DNA of 64,000 nt from Rebecca billardiae RCC1528 (GCA_965240325.2 OZ251250.1:990766-1054765); one strand, 5' to 3'. Shown: positions 11,125-21,650, counted from the stretch's first letter. Notes: generated from the letters alone by a model not told the origin. Numbers and translations are program-made.

Positions 11125-11978
11125 GGCGGCGGCGAGGGCGGCGGCGTGGGCGGCGGCGATGGGGCCCTCTGCAAGCACTGCTTGTTGGGGTCCGAATCAG
11201 ACCAGGCCACCTGCTGCCAGCGCGAGCACTTGGAGAGTTTCGTATTCGACTGTATCGAGCAGCAGAGGGAGAAGACGCGCTGGTTGTCCGTCTCGCCCGT
11301 GCCGCCCGACTCCGTGTCGAGGTCGCTCGAATCGATGCGGATCCAGATGACTTCGCCCGGATCGGCCCGGAGCTGGCCGTATCCGCCCCACTCACTCCGC
11401 TGGTTGTCGACGACCAGCTGGCAGTACAAGAAGTCATTGGGGTTGTAGCGGTCCGCAGAGCCGCTGGTGAGCGCGTCCTGGATGATGGTACCCCCATTCG
11501 CGGTGCAGGTGGACTCGCGCCACATGCCGAGATCCTCCCTCTCGTTGTCGAAATCTGCGCGTGGCGTGCGGCGGCAGGTGCGGAGGCCGGCGCGCGAGTG
11601 AGGCCGCGCACGCCGACCGGCGCGGCGGCGTCGCGCCTCGCGCCGTCGCGCGCCGTGCCTCGAGAGCGCCGCTCGCGCGCGCAGGATGGCCGAGAGGCGG
11701 CGCACGCACGCCGAGCCGCGCGACGCACCGAGAGCCTCATCGGCCGTGGAGATGGCGACGAAGACTTGCTGCGGCAGATCGTTGGTGAACTTGAAGTAGT
11801 TCGAGCCACCCGGACCGGGTTCGAAGAAGATGGCCGTGCCTTCGGTGCCACCAGCCGTCGCCCCGCAGTCGACCTCCATCACGGAGGCGCCGGCGGGGGG
11901 GTCGCAACCCTGCCCGTGCGCCACCGCGAGGCACGCGGCCAGCACGCCCAGCACGCAGAGTGCCTTGCTCGCCCCCAT
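10382..11978 (-). CDS. Secreted cysteine-domain protein with SPPP-rich stalk (paralog A)
   Basis: Not a family I can name. Model: exons 11978-11729, 11554-10878 and 10672-10382, 405 residues. A signal peptide (GASKALCVLGVLAACLAVAHG) is followed by a Cys-containing domain with YFKFTNDLPQQVFVAIS, then across a phase-1 intron LGMWRESTCTANGG, FLYCQLVVDNQ, WGGYGQLRADPGEVIWIRI and FSLCCSIQ. Residues ~217-301 are Ser-Pro repeats, like algal hydroxyproline-rich wall proteins. The cysteine domain aligns block by block with the divergent neighbour at 13377-14773, including intron 1 position and phase, so the two are paralogs. The 3' end is uncertain: an alternative acceptor would end the frame at 10615 with GDVGDRSNLGHAGEG. 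The start was chosen at the Met beginning the signal peptide; an upstream in-frame ATG exists at 12032. Confidence 0.65.
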
Positions 11979-13376
11979 GGTGCAGCCGATTGCGCAGACG
12001 ACGCAACCCCTCGCAGCGCCTGTCCTGCGCACGCGGTCAACGGGCGGGCGGGTCGGGCGGTCGCGCGTGAGTGCTGCCGCTCCGCGCGCTCGCCGTCAGC
12101 CGTGCGACGCGCTACGCGCGTGGCTCGCACGCCGACGCCGCCTCGACAGGCGTGCGCCGAGCGTGGCGAGTGCCTGCCCATGCCCCGCCCGGGGCACCGC
12201 GCGCCGTCCCGCACTTCGCGCCCAGCCGCGTGCGTGCGCAGCCGCCGGGCGCGGCTCACGTGCCTGCGCGCTGCTGCTTTGTCGAGGGACGAACCGAGGA
12301 TGCCTCCAAAGCTCCGGCGCGCTGCGCACCGCCGCTCACCTTCCCACATACTCGAGCGGCACAGCATGATGGCGGTGGGTGGCCTGCCATAGGAGAACTT
12401 TCAACTTTCGCTAGGCACCACCGCAGCACCGGCGGGCCTCTTTCGGCCGCCGCTGAGGCGGCGCCCATGCATATTTTGGCCCTATTCGGCATTCGCGCCG
12501 TCATACGAGCGTGCACCCCCCCTGCAGGTCCCTATTGCGCGCCGACAACTGGCAAATAAGCAGAGTCCGATCGATCGCAGGCGTGCGTCTGTCGCCGATC
12601 GTCAACGCGCAATACATATGGAGGCCGCTGCGCCAGGTGTCCCCGCGCCTCATCTCTATTGTTGTACAAATATCAGGCGGCGTGGCCATGCAATTCCTGC
12701 GAGTACCCGCCGCGCGCGCCCGCGTCGAGTGCGGTGAACTTGAGCGGCGGTCGCTCGGGCCGATGTTCGCGTCTGTAGTACGAAGTTGAGCGCGCAGCAG
12801 CCGAAGAGGCCTACCCGCGCATGCGCGCCGCGGCTGATATTGATGATTAGTGCATGGTGGTCCGATTAGATGTGAAACCGCGGCGGCCGCTCAGGACATC
12901 AGTTAGACGTGTGAGGGCGCAGGCGCCGTGCTGAAAATCTCGCCGGCGCTTGGCCCTGCAGGGGCCGGGCCGGGGGGCGTGCTGGCCAAAAAGCTGCTAC
13001 TGTAGCCTGTGATGCGTCGCCGCGCAGACACATAGGAACTTGTTCAGGAGCCAGCGCGCCCGTGCGCGAGGGCGGTCTTGCGGTGTCTGCCGTGGTGTGT
13101 AGCACAGCGCCCGCGGCGCTCGGCGCCATGGTCGGCCGCACGGCACCGGGGTGCTCGGCGTCCCCGGCGGACCGGCCGGGCCGCCGAAAGGCGGGCGCGC
13201 AAGGCGGGATGCCTGCCGCGCCCGGCGGCGCTCTCGCCTCGCCACCGTGCGACAAGGCGCGCCGTGCGCGCGCGCTGACGCGCGTGTGCCCGCGATTCGC
13301 GCGACCGCGCGCGGCGCGCCCTGGCCTGCGCCGCAGACGCGTGACACGGCGCGGTCTGCGGTGGGAGCGGGAGCAC
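11979..13376. other. Intergenic region between divergent paralogs
   Basis: About 1.4 kb between the start codons of two paralogous, oppositely transcribed genes, so promoters for both must lie here. It is GC-rich near each gene and less so at 12420-12900. No motif, RNA gene or conserved reading frame was recognised. Confidence 0.4.
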
Positions 13377-14773
13377 ATGCGGCTTCCAGCGCGTGTCGGC
13401 CTCGCCGTGGTGGCCCTGGGCCACCTCGCGCTGGTGTCAGGCCAGTGCGCGAATGAGCCGATTACGTTTGAGGAGATTGACTGCTCGTACAACGCCGACC
13501 CCGCCTGGCCCGCCGTGACCACCAGCGTGGCGGCGCCGGAGCGCACGCCCGACAGCGGTGGGTCCGGCAACCTGTGGTACAGGTTCACCAACAACCTGGA
13601 CGTCCCGGCGAAAATCCTCCTGAACACCGCGGACGGTGCCGCGGGCGGTGCGCGCCGCGGCCGCGCACGCGCGCGCCGGCCAGCCGCGCGGCTCCTGCGC
13701 CCTCGACCCGCGACCACGAGCGTCTCGCGCACTGCGGAGTTGCCTAATACTCACACGCGCGGCGCGCGCCTCCGTGCGCAGGCACGTACAACAACGAGGC
13801 CGAGCTCCTGGCGCTCTGGCGCTCGGACGGCTCGTGCAACCTGAACGACGTGGAGACCAATGCGGACTACTACGACGACGACGAATACTCCGATCAGGCA
13901 AACTGGGCGAGGTGCGATTTTGCCTCGTCGTCGATGGGGCAAGCGCGGTACGGTGGCTACGGCGAGCTCGCCCTTGTCGCACCGGGCGACCAGGTGTGGA
14001 TCAAGATGTTCGTCGCCGACGTGTCCGGCGATCGGCGCCTCAACCTGTGCTGTGATACGCGGTCCAGCGGCAATCAGCCGACCCCGCCTACGATCGAGAA
14101 GTGCGACTTCACCTTCACGAAGCTGTTTAGCGATGGCGTCTGCATCGCCGAATCGTTCCCCTCGCCCACGCCCACGCCCACGCCCGAGCCCGAGCCCGAG
14201 GCCCTGTGCGAGCGGTGGTGGTGGTGCTGGCTCATTGTGCGCGCGCGGAGCCGCGCGAGGCGCCCACCGGCTCACGCGCCGGCGGGCCCACCGGCCATGC
14301 GCCGATGCGCGGTGCTCTGACGGACGCGCCCGCTCTGGCACCACGCCCGCGCCGCGCAGGTGCTGTGCTACGTGAAGATCGCCTACATGCTGTGCTGGCT
14401 GGTCAACCCGCTCGGCTTCTGCCGCCCGGGCCAGTGGGAGGACGGCCTCTGGTGGATGCCCAAGGACAAGGAAGCCTTCTTCGAGGACGTGTGGACGCGC
14501 CTGGCCGGCGACACCGCCGGTCACGATCACCACTACCTCATCACGTCCGGCGAGCGCAAGCCCGGCCCCATCCTGATCGCGCACGAGGCGTGGCAGAACT
14601 CGCAGCGGCGCACCCTGCTCGCGGAGGCGACAGGTGCGGACGTTGCCTTCACGGCCGCGGTTGTGGTGGCCGTGGTGGCGGCGGCCACGGTTGCAGCCGT
14701 CGTCGTGCTGCGTCGCGGTGCGGCCAAGCAGCAGCAGCAGCGCGCGGAGGTGCCGGCGGATGCGGCGGCCTGA
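13377..14773 (+). CDS. Membrane-anchored cysteine-domain protein (paralog B)
   Basis: Unrecognised family, paralogous to 10382-11978. Exons 13377-13647, 13782-14236 and 14360-14773 (phases 1 and 0) give 379 residues. Signal peptide LPARVGLAVVALGHLALVSG; Cys-domain with LWYRFTNNLDVPAKILLNT, then LLALWRSDGSCN, ANWARCDFASSS, YGGYGELALVAPGDQVWIKM and LNLCCDT. A short Pro-Thr-Glu spacer replaces the long SPPP stalk of paralog A. A Trp/Cys-rich hydrophobic segment follows (WWWCWLI joined to VLCYVKIAYMLCWLVNPLGF), then a soluble stretch and a C-terminal helix (FTAAVVVAVVAAATVAAVVV) with a basic tail. It is therefore a membrane protein, whereas paralog A looks wall- or matrix-directed. Function is unknown; cell-surface or scale biology is only a guess. 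Confidence 0.75.
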
Positions 14774-15000
14774 TGACCAGCATGCCAAGCAAGCCGCGCC
14801 CGCGCCGAGACGGGTGATCTGCGCGCCTCACCACCGCCATGAGCTGCGCTGAGCCGATCGGCAGCCGGGCCGGACGCTCCACTCCGTATTGCCCATGCCG
14901 CGCGTTCCAGCGCAGTCAGCGCACGCCAGTCAGTACTCAGTATCGGGCCACTGCGCGGCGCGTCGGCGTGCCATCGCGCCGATCTATCGATCGATCATAT

Positions 15001-15381
15001 ATGGCGGGCCGTAGGTCCGCCGGCGTTGTAGTGCCCGGGGAAAAGATAAGAAAAAGAAAAAGAAAAGAAAATCACCTTGCAAAGAAAAGAAAATCGCTTC
15101 GCTCACGTGCAGCCTCCCACTGCCACTGGGGACGCTCGGCCGAAAACACAGTACCGGGTGGCGCGGAGCGCGTGGGCCGCGCGCGCCAAATATCCAACGC
15201 CGGCGCGGACATCGCGCGAGGATTCCCGAGACGTTAATTTCGTTCGCCCGATTCGCACTTGCTCCCCTCGTCGTCTCGCGGCGATTTTCTTTTATTCTTT
15301 GCGAGGCGATTTTCTTTATTTCCTTTCTTTTTCTTTTCTTTTCCCCGGGTGACTACAAGGGGCGGACCTACGGCCCACCAT
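15001..15381. mobile_element. 381-bp MITE-like element with ~70-bp terminal inverted repeats
   Basis: The left end (ATGGCGGGCCGTAGGTCCGCC, then GTAGTGCCCGGGGAAAAGA and a purine tract to GAAAATC) is mirrored at the right end (GATTTTC, pyrimidine tract, then GGCGGACCTACGGCCCACCAT). The short interior matches the outer part of the longer element ending at 9570, up to CCCTCGTCGTCTCGC, and then jumps straight to the second terminal repeat. This is the pattern of an internally deleted, non-autonomous derivative. No clear target-site duplication is visible. Confidence 0.75.
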
Positions 15382-15610
15382 TCAATTACTGAATAATATA
15401 TATACACCGACTGCGATCAGTCTGATAATAGTGATATGAGCTATCGAAGTGTAAGTCGCGCGCTAGCTCGGCCGACGCTTTCGGTCATCAGCAGCACTAG
15501 CAGACATGCAGACTGACGACATTGGACCGCGGAGTCGCCGTCTTTTGTTATTATTATATATATATTATTAGTTATAATTATATATTATTTTATTCACACA
15601 CACACACACA
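15382..15610. other. AT-rich spacer ending in CA microsatellite
   Basis: A strongly AT-rich interval between the MITE-like element and the retroelement. It includes a TA/TTA-rich block at 15545-15590 and a (CA)n run at 15594-15610 that is half of the retroelement's duplicated target. No gene seen. Confidence 0.6.
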
Positions 15611-17531
15611 TATATTAACGACGTGGTATGCAACGGGCAGGCGTCAGAGTCAGCAAGCTGTAGCGGCAGATCGAGCAGCAGAGACAAACACCAGGATCAG
15701 CGCTCCTCGCCGTCGTCCCCCCCCCCTCGTAGTCGCCCATCACTCCATCGCCGAGCGGAAGCTCGACGCACCGTCTGGCGTCGACGCGCGCGCGCCACCG
15801 CGGTGGTCGCGGTGCCACGCGTCGTCAGCCGTCGTCTCGAAGCAGTCGTCGTACGCAGTGCCCCCGCGGGCGCGTGCCCCCGGGCGCACGTGCGCCATGC
15901 GCGCGCGGGCGATGAGCATCTTGGCCTGGCCACGCAGGCAGCGCATGCCCAGCTCGCGCCGCATGGTGCCGAGCAGCGCGCGCTCGGCGGCGGGGCGCGA
16001 GGGCGCGCTGAGGCGCGCGCGCCACGTGTCCCGCCCCATCTTGGCGATCTTCTTGAGGGTGAGGTCCACCTCCGCGCTCCACTCGCCGAACGCCCCCACG
16101 ACAATCGGGACGATCGCGGGGAAGGTGTCGAGCCGCGCCTCGTATGGGCCCACCTGGCCCTCAAGCGTGCCATAGACCTCGCGGTCGAGGAGCTGCAGCT
16201 GCTTGCGCCGCTCGCGCGGGACGAGTTCCGCGCGGTGGCGCACCGCACCGTTGCGGCCGTCGCTCACCCTGTAGCGCGACGGGCTCAGCGAGATGGTCTT
16301 GACCTCGAACAGGGTACAGTTGCCGTGCACCTCGGCACTCAGGTCCACCACCGGCACGCGCTTGCGGTCCGTGCCGAGCACCGCCTGCGCCTGGGCGGTG
16401 GACTGGGCGTGCACCGAGCCGAAGATCCAGGTGTCCTCCGGCACGGCGTACACACCGGCGTACGTGCGGAAGAACCCCGCCAGCACGCGGATCACCGGGT
16501 CGTGCCGGTAGCGTGCGACGTGGTCGCCGGGGAGCGCGTTGCGGCCGGACGCGCTGAGGAGCGCGTCGCCGTACGCGTCCACCCGGATGCCGGGACCCGA
16601 GCGCGTGGGCACGTACGCCCCGGCCTGGGCCAGCGGCGCGCAGACCGGGCTGGGGATCCCGAGCGCGCGCGCCGCGATCTCAAGCCACTCACCCTGGTGG
16701 TGGACCGCCGCGCTGCCGATCGGGAGCGCGCCCACGAACGCGAGTGAGGCACGGTCCACGTTCTGGATGATAAGGTGCACACGGCGGTCGTCCCGAGAGA
16801 GAGAGCTGAGCTGCCGCCGCAGGAGCCAGCCGTGGGTGTTCTCGACGTCCTCCGTGATGTCCTTGGCGAGGCTGTAGTAGACGGTGCCGTCCACAGCCCG
16901 GCGTGCCGTGGGTGCCACCTGACCCGCCGGGAGGTGGAGCACGCAGTAAGGCTGCCGGTTGGGCACAGCTGGCGCCTCCTGCTCGGCGAGCTGGAGGCGC
17001 TCCCAGATGGTCGCGAGCGTCCGCCCGAGCGCCGAGCCCGACTGCAGAAACTGGCGCCATCCGGCGGCGCGCATGTCCACGAACGCGTCACGGCCCACGC
17101 GCGCGACGATGGAGTCGCGCTCGAGGACGCCGTGCACGGCGACGCCGCCCTGCATGGGGGCGTGGCGGTCGAGGAACGCGGGAACAGCGGCGTGGGCCCC
17201 CGCCCAGAAGGCGGCGGGTGCCCGCTGCGCCGCCGAGCGCAGGGCGAGCCCCCCCAGGCGGACGGGCAGGCGGAGCCGCTGCAGCATGATGTCGTCGAGC
17301 TGGTCGTCGGTGGGGAAGCCGAGCGCGACGCCGGCCTGCCGGAGGATGATAGCGTCAAACCGCTCACACGCCTCGGCGGTGGCGTCGGGCTCGATGTGGC
17401 GGAGGAAGTAGTCGAGCTTCGTCGAGGTCGAGTAGTGCGTGAGCACCCACAGCCCCTGCTTGTGCGCCGAGCCGAGCCTGTTGATCAGCTTGTTCGAGAT
17501 GCCAGCGATCTCGGCACACTTGTCAGAGAGG
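15611..17531 (-). mobile_element. 5'-truncated retroelement inserted in a CA/TA microsatellite
   Basis: The longest copy of the family also present at 9571, 10157 and 36132. On the minus strand it runs from about 17531 to the shared 3' terminus at 15611. Both flanks are CA/TA microsatellite: ACACACACATATAT lies just outside each end (ending at 15614 on the left, starting at 17532 on the right), which reads as a target-site duplication of about 14 bp. Identical 3' ends with variable 5' truncations are the hallmark of target-primed reverse transcription. The catalytic part of the reverse transcriptase is missing. Confidence 0.8.
15740..17530 (-). pseudogene. C-terminal half of reverse transcriptase with endonuclease-like domain
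   Basis: The fragment starts after the reverse-transcriptase palm. It keeps the downstream helical 'thumb' region typical of these retroelement proteins (LWVLTHYSTSTKLDYFLRH, then LRLPVRLGGLALRSA). The C-terminal domain has VVDLSAEVHGN, FEVKTISLSPSRY and, after an ERRKQLQ helix, FPAIVPIVVGAFGEWSAEV, resembling PD-(D/E)xK endonuclease domains fused to such enzymes (candidate Asp and Glu-x-Lys visible). About 590 codons are open from the microsatellite junction to the stop at 15742-15740, so this copy decayed little since insertion. No start codon of its own; not expected to be functional. Confidence 0.75.
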
Positions 17532-17547
17532 ACACACACATATATAT

Positions 17548-17639
<92 letters not shown>
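17532..17639. repeat. (CA)n(TA)n microsatellite
   Basis: About 108 bases of CA then almost perfect TA dinucleotides, lying 12 bases beyond the stop codon of the sulfotransferase gene and directly against the 5' junction of the retroelement. It reads as the original insertion target. Confidence 0.95.
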
Positions 17640-17640
<1 letters not shown>

Positions 17641-17651
17641 TTAGTGTTGAG

Positions 17652-19403
17652 TCATCCGTCAGGCGGCCAGGCGCAGTCCATGCGCGCGTCGTACCCGTGC
17701 TGCTCCAGCGCAGCCCGCACGCGCGCGTACGCGGCCGGGTGCCGGACGGGCAGCGCGCCAAAGGCGGTGGCGCACTCGCTCGCTCGGCGCCACCGGCCGT
17801 ACCGCGCGCGCACGAGCAGCTCCGCCCCACTCAGGTTCGCGCCGCCCGCGGCGCCAAAGCTGGCGCCGAGCTCTGACGCCGCTCCGGGCGAGCCGCCTGC
17901 GGGCGCGACCTGCCGGGCGCACGCTGCGGCCGTGCGCGCAGCCGCGCACGCGTGCGCAGCGAGCGCGAGGGCGGGGGCCGTGTGCGAGCCGTGCGCCTGC
18001 GCGCTCACCGCCGCGAGCGCGCTCTCTGCCGCCTCGACCGAAGCGGCCGCGCGGCCCTCGCCGAGCAGCGGCGCCATCGGGCGCACGCCGGGCGCGCCCG
18101 CGAGGAAGCGCACCAAGCGCGCCGCCAGCGCGCGGCGCGTGCCGCTTGCGAGGGCGTCCTCCGCGCGCCACCACAGCACACGCGCGCGGTTGGCTTGCGC
18201 GTCCGCGCGCACGCGCAGCGTCTGCTCGGCCCAGGCGAGGAGCGTGCACGCGGGCCGGTCGGGCTTGGGCACGCGCGGCCCCGAGCAGCGCAGCGGCGCG
18301 GCGCCCCGCTGTGCGCGCTCCGCCCCGCGCCCGAGCTCGGGCGGCAGCAGGGGCCGCGCGCGCAGCAGCCACCACGTCTGTGCGTGTCGGTTGGTCGCCA
18401 CGTCGCGCCCGTCGCGGACGACGAGGATGAAGGAAGCGCCGGGCAGGAGCGCGTGGAGCAGGGGCAGCTCGAGCGCGACGTCGGGCACCTTGAACGCCCA
18501 CGCGCCGAGCGGCGCGCACGCCACGCGCGCCGCCACGCCGAGCGCGTGCGCGCACGTGCCGCCCGCGCGCAGCCAGCGCCCGTCGCACGCACGCGGCACT
18601 CGCGCAAACAGCCGGCGGCAGCCGTGCTCATACGCGGAGCGGTTCTCGCACGGCGGCGGGCAGCCGAAGCCGCAGTCGACCGACGCGTTCAGCGCGCGCA
18701 CCGCGCGGCCGAGCGCCACGACGCCCGCCTCGTCCCACCCGCCGCCGCGCGCGGCCGCGGCCGCGGCCGCGCCGCCGCCCGCGCCGCCGCCCGCGCCGCG
18801 GCCGCCGCCGCCGCCGCCGTCCGCGAGCGCCGCGGCCGCGGCCGTGCGCGCGTCGGCGGCGGTGACGCGGCCGAGGCCGAGCGAGCCGCGCTTCCGGTAG
18901 GCGTCGTCGACGAGGGCGTTCACGCCCATCAGCCCGATCCGCGAGTCGAGCATGTCGCCGTCGCCGTCGATCACGACGCCGAGGCGCTCGAGTGCGAACG
19001 CGGGCGCGCGCGTGCCTGAGCCGGGCCAGCCGCCGATGGCGATGGGCGCGGCGCGCACGGCGGCGAAGCCGAGCTCGGCGAAGCGGCGCGTGCGCGCGGC
19101 GTCGCACGAGGGGCGCCATTCGCTGCGCGGCACGTGCCCCATCCACTCCACCGTCCACGGGTACTTGGCCTTGAGGCCGCGTGCCGCGCGCGGCGCGGCC
19201 GTCGGCCGCGCCGCGTGCGCCGCGTCGCGCGCGGCGCGGCGCGCGCGCCGCCCGCGCCAGGACGGCCGAGGCGCGCGCGGGGGCTCGCCGGGCGCTCCAT
19301 TGAGGGCGAGCGCACGCGTGGCCGCCTCGGCGCGGCCGCCAGCCAGCAGCATCGCGAAGAGCTGCAGCAGCAGCCGTCGACGCGGAGCGGCACGAGCCGC
19401 CAT
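17652..19403 (-). CDS. Sulfotransferase-family protein, secretory pathway
   Basis: Predicted to transfer sulfate from PAPS to a carbohydrate or protein in the Golgi lumen. Single exon, 583 residues from the ATG at 19403 (an in-frame ATG at 19424 is the alternative). A hydrophobic N-terminal segment (RRRLLLQLFAMLLAGG) can serve as signal anchor. The 5'-phosphosulfate loop is IAIGGWPGSGTR at residues ~121-132, and the 3'-phosphate-binding segment is FILVVRDGRDVATNRH near residue 325, preceded by WAFKVPDVALELPLL. Several paired cysteines (CGFGCPPPCENR) suggest a lumenal fold. The stop codon lies beside the TA microsatellite, so that repeat is in the 3' region of the transcript. The acceptor substrate cannot be told from sequence. 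Confidence 0.8.
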   Translation of the reverse strand: MAARAAPRRRLLLQLFAMLLAGGRAEAATRALALNGAPGEPPRAPRPSWRGRRARRAARDAAHAARPTAAPRAARGLKAKYPWTVEWMGHVPRSEWRPSCDAARTRRFAELGFAAVRAAPIAIGGWPGSGTRAPAFALERLGVVIDGDGDMLDSRIGLMGVNALVDDAYRKRGSLGLGRVTAADARTAAAAALADGGGGGGRGAGGGAGGGAAAAAAARGGGWDEAGVVALGRAVRALNASVDCGFGCPPPCENRSAYEHGCRRLFARVPRACDGRWLRAGGTCAHALGVAARVACAPLGAWAFKVPDVALELPLLHALLPGASFILVVRDGRDVATNRHAQTWWLLRARPLLPPELGRGAERAQRGAAPLRCSGPRVPKPDRPACTLLAWAEQTLRVRADAQANRARVLWWRAEDALASGTRRALAARLVRFLAGAPGVRPMAPLLGEGRAAASVEAAESALAAVSAQAHGSHTAPALALAAHACAAARTAAACARQVAPAGGSPGAASELGASFGAAGGANLSGAELLVRARYGRWRRASECATAFGALPVRHPAAYARVRAALEQHGYDARMDCAWPPDG

Positions 19404-19677
19404 CGTCGGGAGTGCCGTTCGCACCGGGGACGCTCACCACCGGAGTGACGGTGAAGTTGACTACAATACTGCTGCTGTACAGTGTACTGTCTGTACAGTT
19501 TACTAAGAATAAGAGACGCACACAGCTCAGGCAGGCGAGATTACTTTACTTTACAAGCAGGTACGACGTCGACGTACGACAGCCCTGCAAGTCCGTCAAC
19601 CGCATCGCTGCTAAGACGTACACACTGTACACGTCGTGCCACTGCGAGGTCACCGCCGGCACACGCGCCAGTCCGGC

Positions 19678-20331
19678 TCACTTGGGCGGCGCCGGCTGCG
19701 CCGCCTCCTGCGCGAGCGGCACGCCCACCTCCGCGAGGAAGCCGTCCAGCGCCGCGCGCGCCGCCTCAAAGTCCGCGCTCACGGCCGCGGCCTCGAGCTC
19801 TCCGCGCCCGGCGCGGAGGAGCTGCGAGTCGAGCTTGTCGAGCGCGTTGGTGAAGCGCTTGAGCTTGTCGCGCGCGATACGCGCCGCCTTCGAGTCGGCC
19901 GTCTTGAGCCCGACCAGCTCCATGCTCGCCTTGCGCACGCCGTCGAACGGAGGCTCGCGCAGCGCGCGCCGCGCGCCGCCAATGTCGCCCAGTACGATGC
20001 GCGGGCCGAGGGCGACGAGCGCGGCGCGGTCGCGCTGCAGCCGGCCCGTGAGGCGGATGATCGTCCGGTCTGCGTCGCCCGACGCCGCGAACTCGCGCAT
20101 CTGCGCCTCCTTCGAGAAGGTGAGCTCGCCCGTCTCCCAGAAGTTGCCGCGACATTGCTCGCCCGTCGTCGGGTCGCAGCCGCGCGCGCGCGCGGCGCGC
20201 GGCGCGGCGCCGAGCGCGAGCGGGGCGGCGAGCAGCGCGCGGCGGCCGAGCACCAGCGAGCCGCGCGGGCCCGGCGCCCGCTGCGAGACCCCGCCGAGGG
20301 CGAGCACGATCGTCGCCGCGGCGAGCGGCAT
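19678..20331 (-). CDS. Thylakoid-lumen four-helix protein, PsbQ-like candidate
   Basis: 217 residues, single exon. The N-terminus is layered: a short hydrophobic signal-like stretch (AAATIVLALGG), then a second hydrophobic segment preceded by twin arginines (LGRRALLAAPLALGAAPRAARA), as in Tat-dependent lumenal targeting in a complex plastid. The mature part starts near RGCDPTTGEQCRGNFW and is largely helical: LREPPFDGVRKASMELVGL, then KLKRFTNALDKLDSQLLRAG and ALDGFLAEVG. This matches the helical bundle of PsbQ-like lumenal subunits of photosystem II, but the similarity is of pattern rather than strong identity. Two cysteines near the mature start could form a disulfide. Confidence 0.6.
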   Translation of the reverse strand: MPLAAATIVLALGGVSQRAPGPRGSLVLGRRALLAAPLALGAAPRAARARGCDPTTGEQCRGNFWETGELTFSKEAQMREFAASGDADRTIIRLTGRLQRDRAALVALGPRIVLGDIGGARRALREPPFDGVRKASMELVGLKTADSKAARIARDKLKRFTNALDKLDSQLLRAGRGELEAAAVSADFEAARAALDGFLAEVGVPLAQEAAQPAPPK

Positions 20332-21650
20332 GCTGTTAGCGCCTCGTTCGCCGCGAGCGCCGCGCTCATCATCCTTTTCGTAAATCGTAATTGCCCAGCA
20401 TCAAGATTCGACGCAGCCGGAGGCGCATCATTTCCGCACTCCATCCAGATCCTTGCTCCATGCTCCATATCCACGGAGCAGTAATAACTTTTGTTGTGCG
20501 CGCGAACTCGGAGACGGTCGTCGCTGGGCTGCAAACGGTCGGTGAGCCGGCTCGGAGATGAGCGGTGCCTGCCTACGTCGTACAGTAGGCCAGTCGATCA
20601 TGCCGCTTGATGCATGCTGCCTGCCCCAACCGACAGTGGGGCTCCACATTATTCCAGATGACTACATCCTCATCCTCGCCTCGCCGCCGGCTGTTGAGTG
20701 TTGGCAAGCTGGCGGCCTGTCGCACTTCGGCGCCCACGGCCCAGTTGCCGTCGGAGAGTTCAGACGCGACGACGACAGTTTTGTGGACGACGGTGGAACG
20801 ACGGGCGCTGGCGCGTGCCGCGAGGCGGCCCTCATCTCACAGGCCTGACGCAGGCGGACAGCTGAAGGAAACTTATTCGTCCGATGGCGCTACCTGATCA
20901 GTCGACGATGCTTCATATCGGCGGTGACGCGGTTCAGTAGTCGGCGGGCCGCAGGCGCAGTCAATCTCGCCCGTGCCTGCGAGCTGCGCGTGCGTCTCTG
21001 ATTATATTAATATACACATATTAGTATATATATATGCATTACATGCAACATATACATATACTATTTAAACTGATGCTGTCGATGATGCTGTTAGATTAGA
21101 CATTAGTACTGACAGCAGTGATGACGAATAACTACGGCCCAATACACTTTATTATACTACTACTACTAATAATAATAATAATATGTACATAAGAATAAGC
21201 AGAGACGCACGCACAGCTTTGCAGAGTGAGTGAGCTTAGCTAGGCGAGACGATATTATATATATACGTACACTATACCGAGTTAGTATAGCGTCTCAGTA
21301 CTCAGTACAGTCTGCGCCGCTGAGCCAGTAAGCTCTTCGGCCGGTATACCGCCGTACTACAAATGGAGAGCTTGAGAGAGATCGAGAGAGCGCGCGCGCG
21401 CGCGCGCGAGAGAGAGAGAGATCGAGAGAGAGAGAGAGAGTTCATCGTCATACAGTGGCACTCACACTGTCTGTCACTGACCGACGGTCACGGGGCGGGA
21501 GACGACTGCTGCCGTACGCGATCCGGATGCAGAGACGGAGTGGGAGGACGACCGTCGCCGGTGGCTACCGTGGCGACGGCGCGGGTGGAGCCTCGGCAGG
21601 GGCCGACCACCCGCGGCGGGGGGCTCAGGCCGCCAGGGCGGCGCGCGCTC
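20332..21650. other. Intergenic, AT-rich core
   Basis: About 1.3 kb. The central part (20990-21330) is AT-rich with several TA-rich runs, flanked by GC-richer DNA. Only short unconvincing frames occur. It contains the upstream region of the lumenal-protein gene and the downstream region of the AlkB gene. Confidence 0.5.
21390..21440. repeat. (CG)n followed by (GA)n microsatellite
   Basis: A run of alternating CG at about 21390-21410 followed by GA repeats to 21440. The alternating purine-pyrimidine part is a candidate for left-handed DNA. It lies downstream of the AlkB-type gene. Confidence 0.85.

Noticed and set aside
17439-17644. Frames of Tyr-Ile repeats across the TA microsatellite
   Set aside because: Pure translation of a dinucleotide repeat joined to retroelement antisense.
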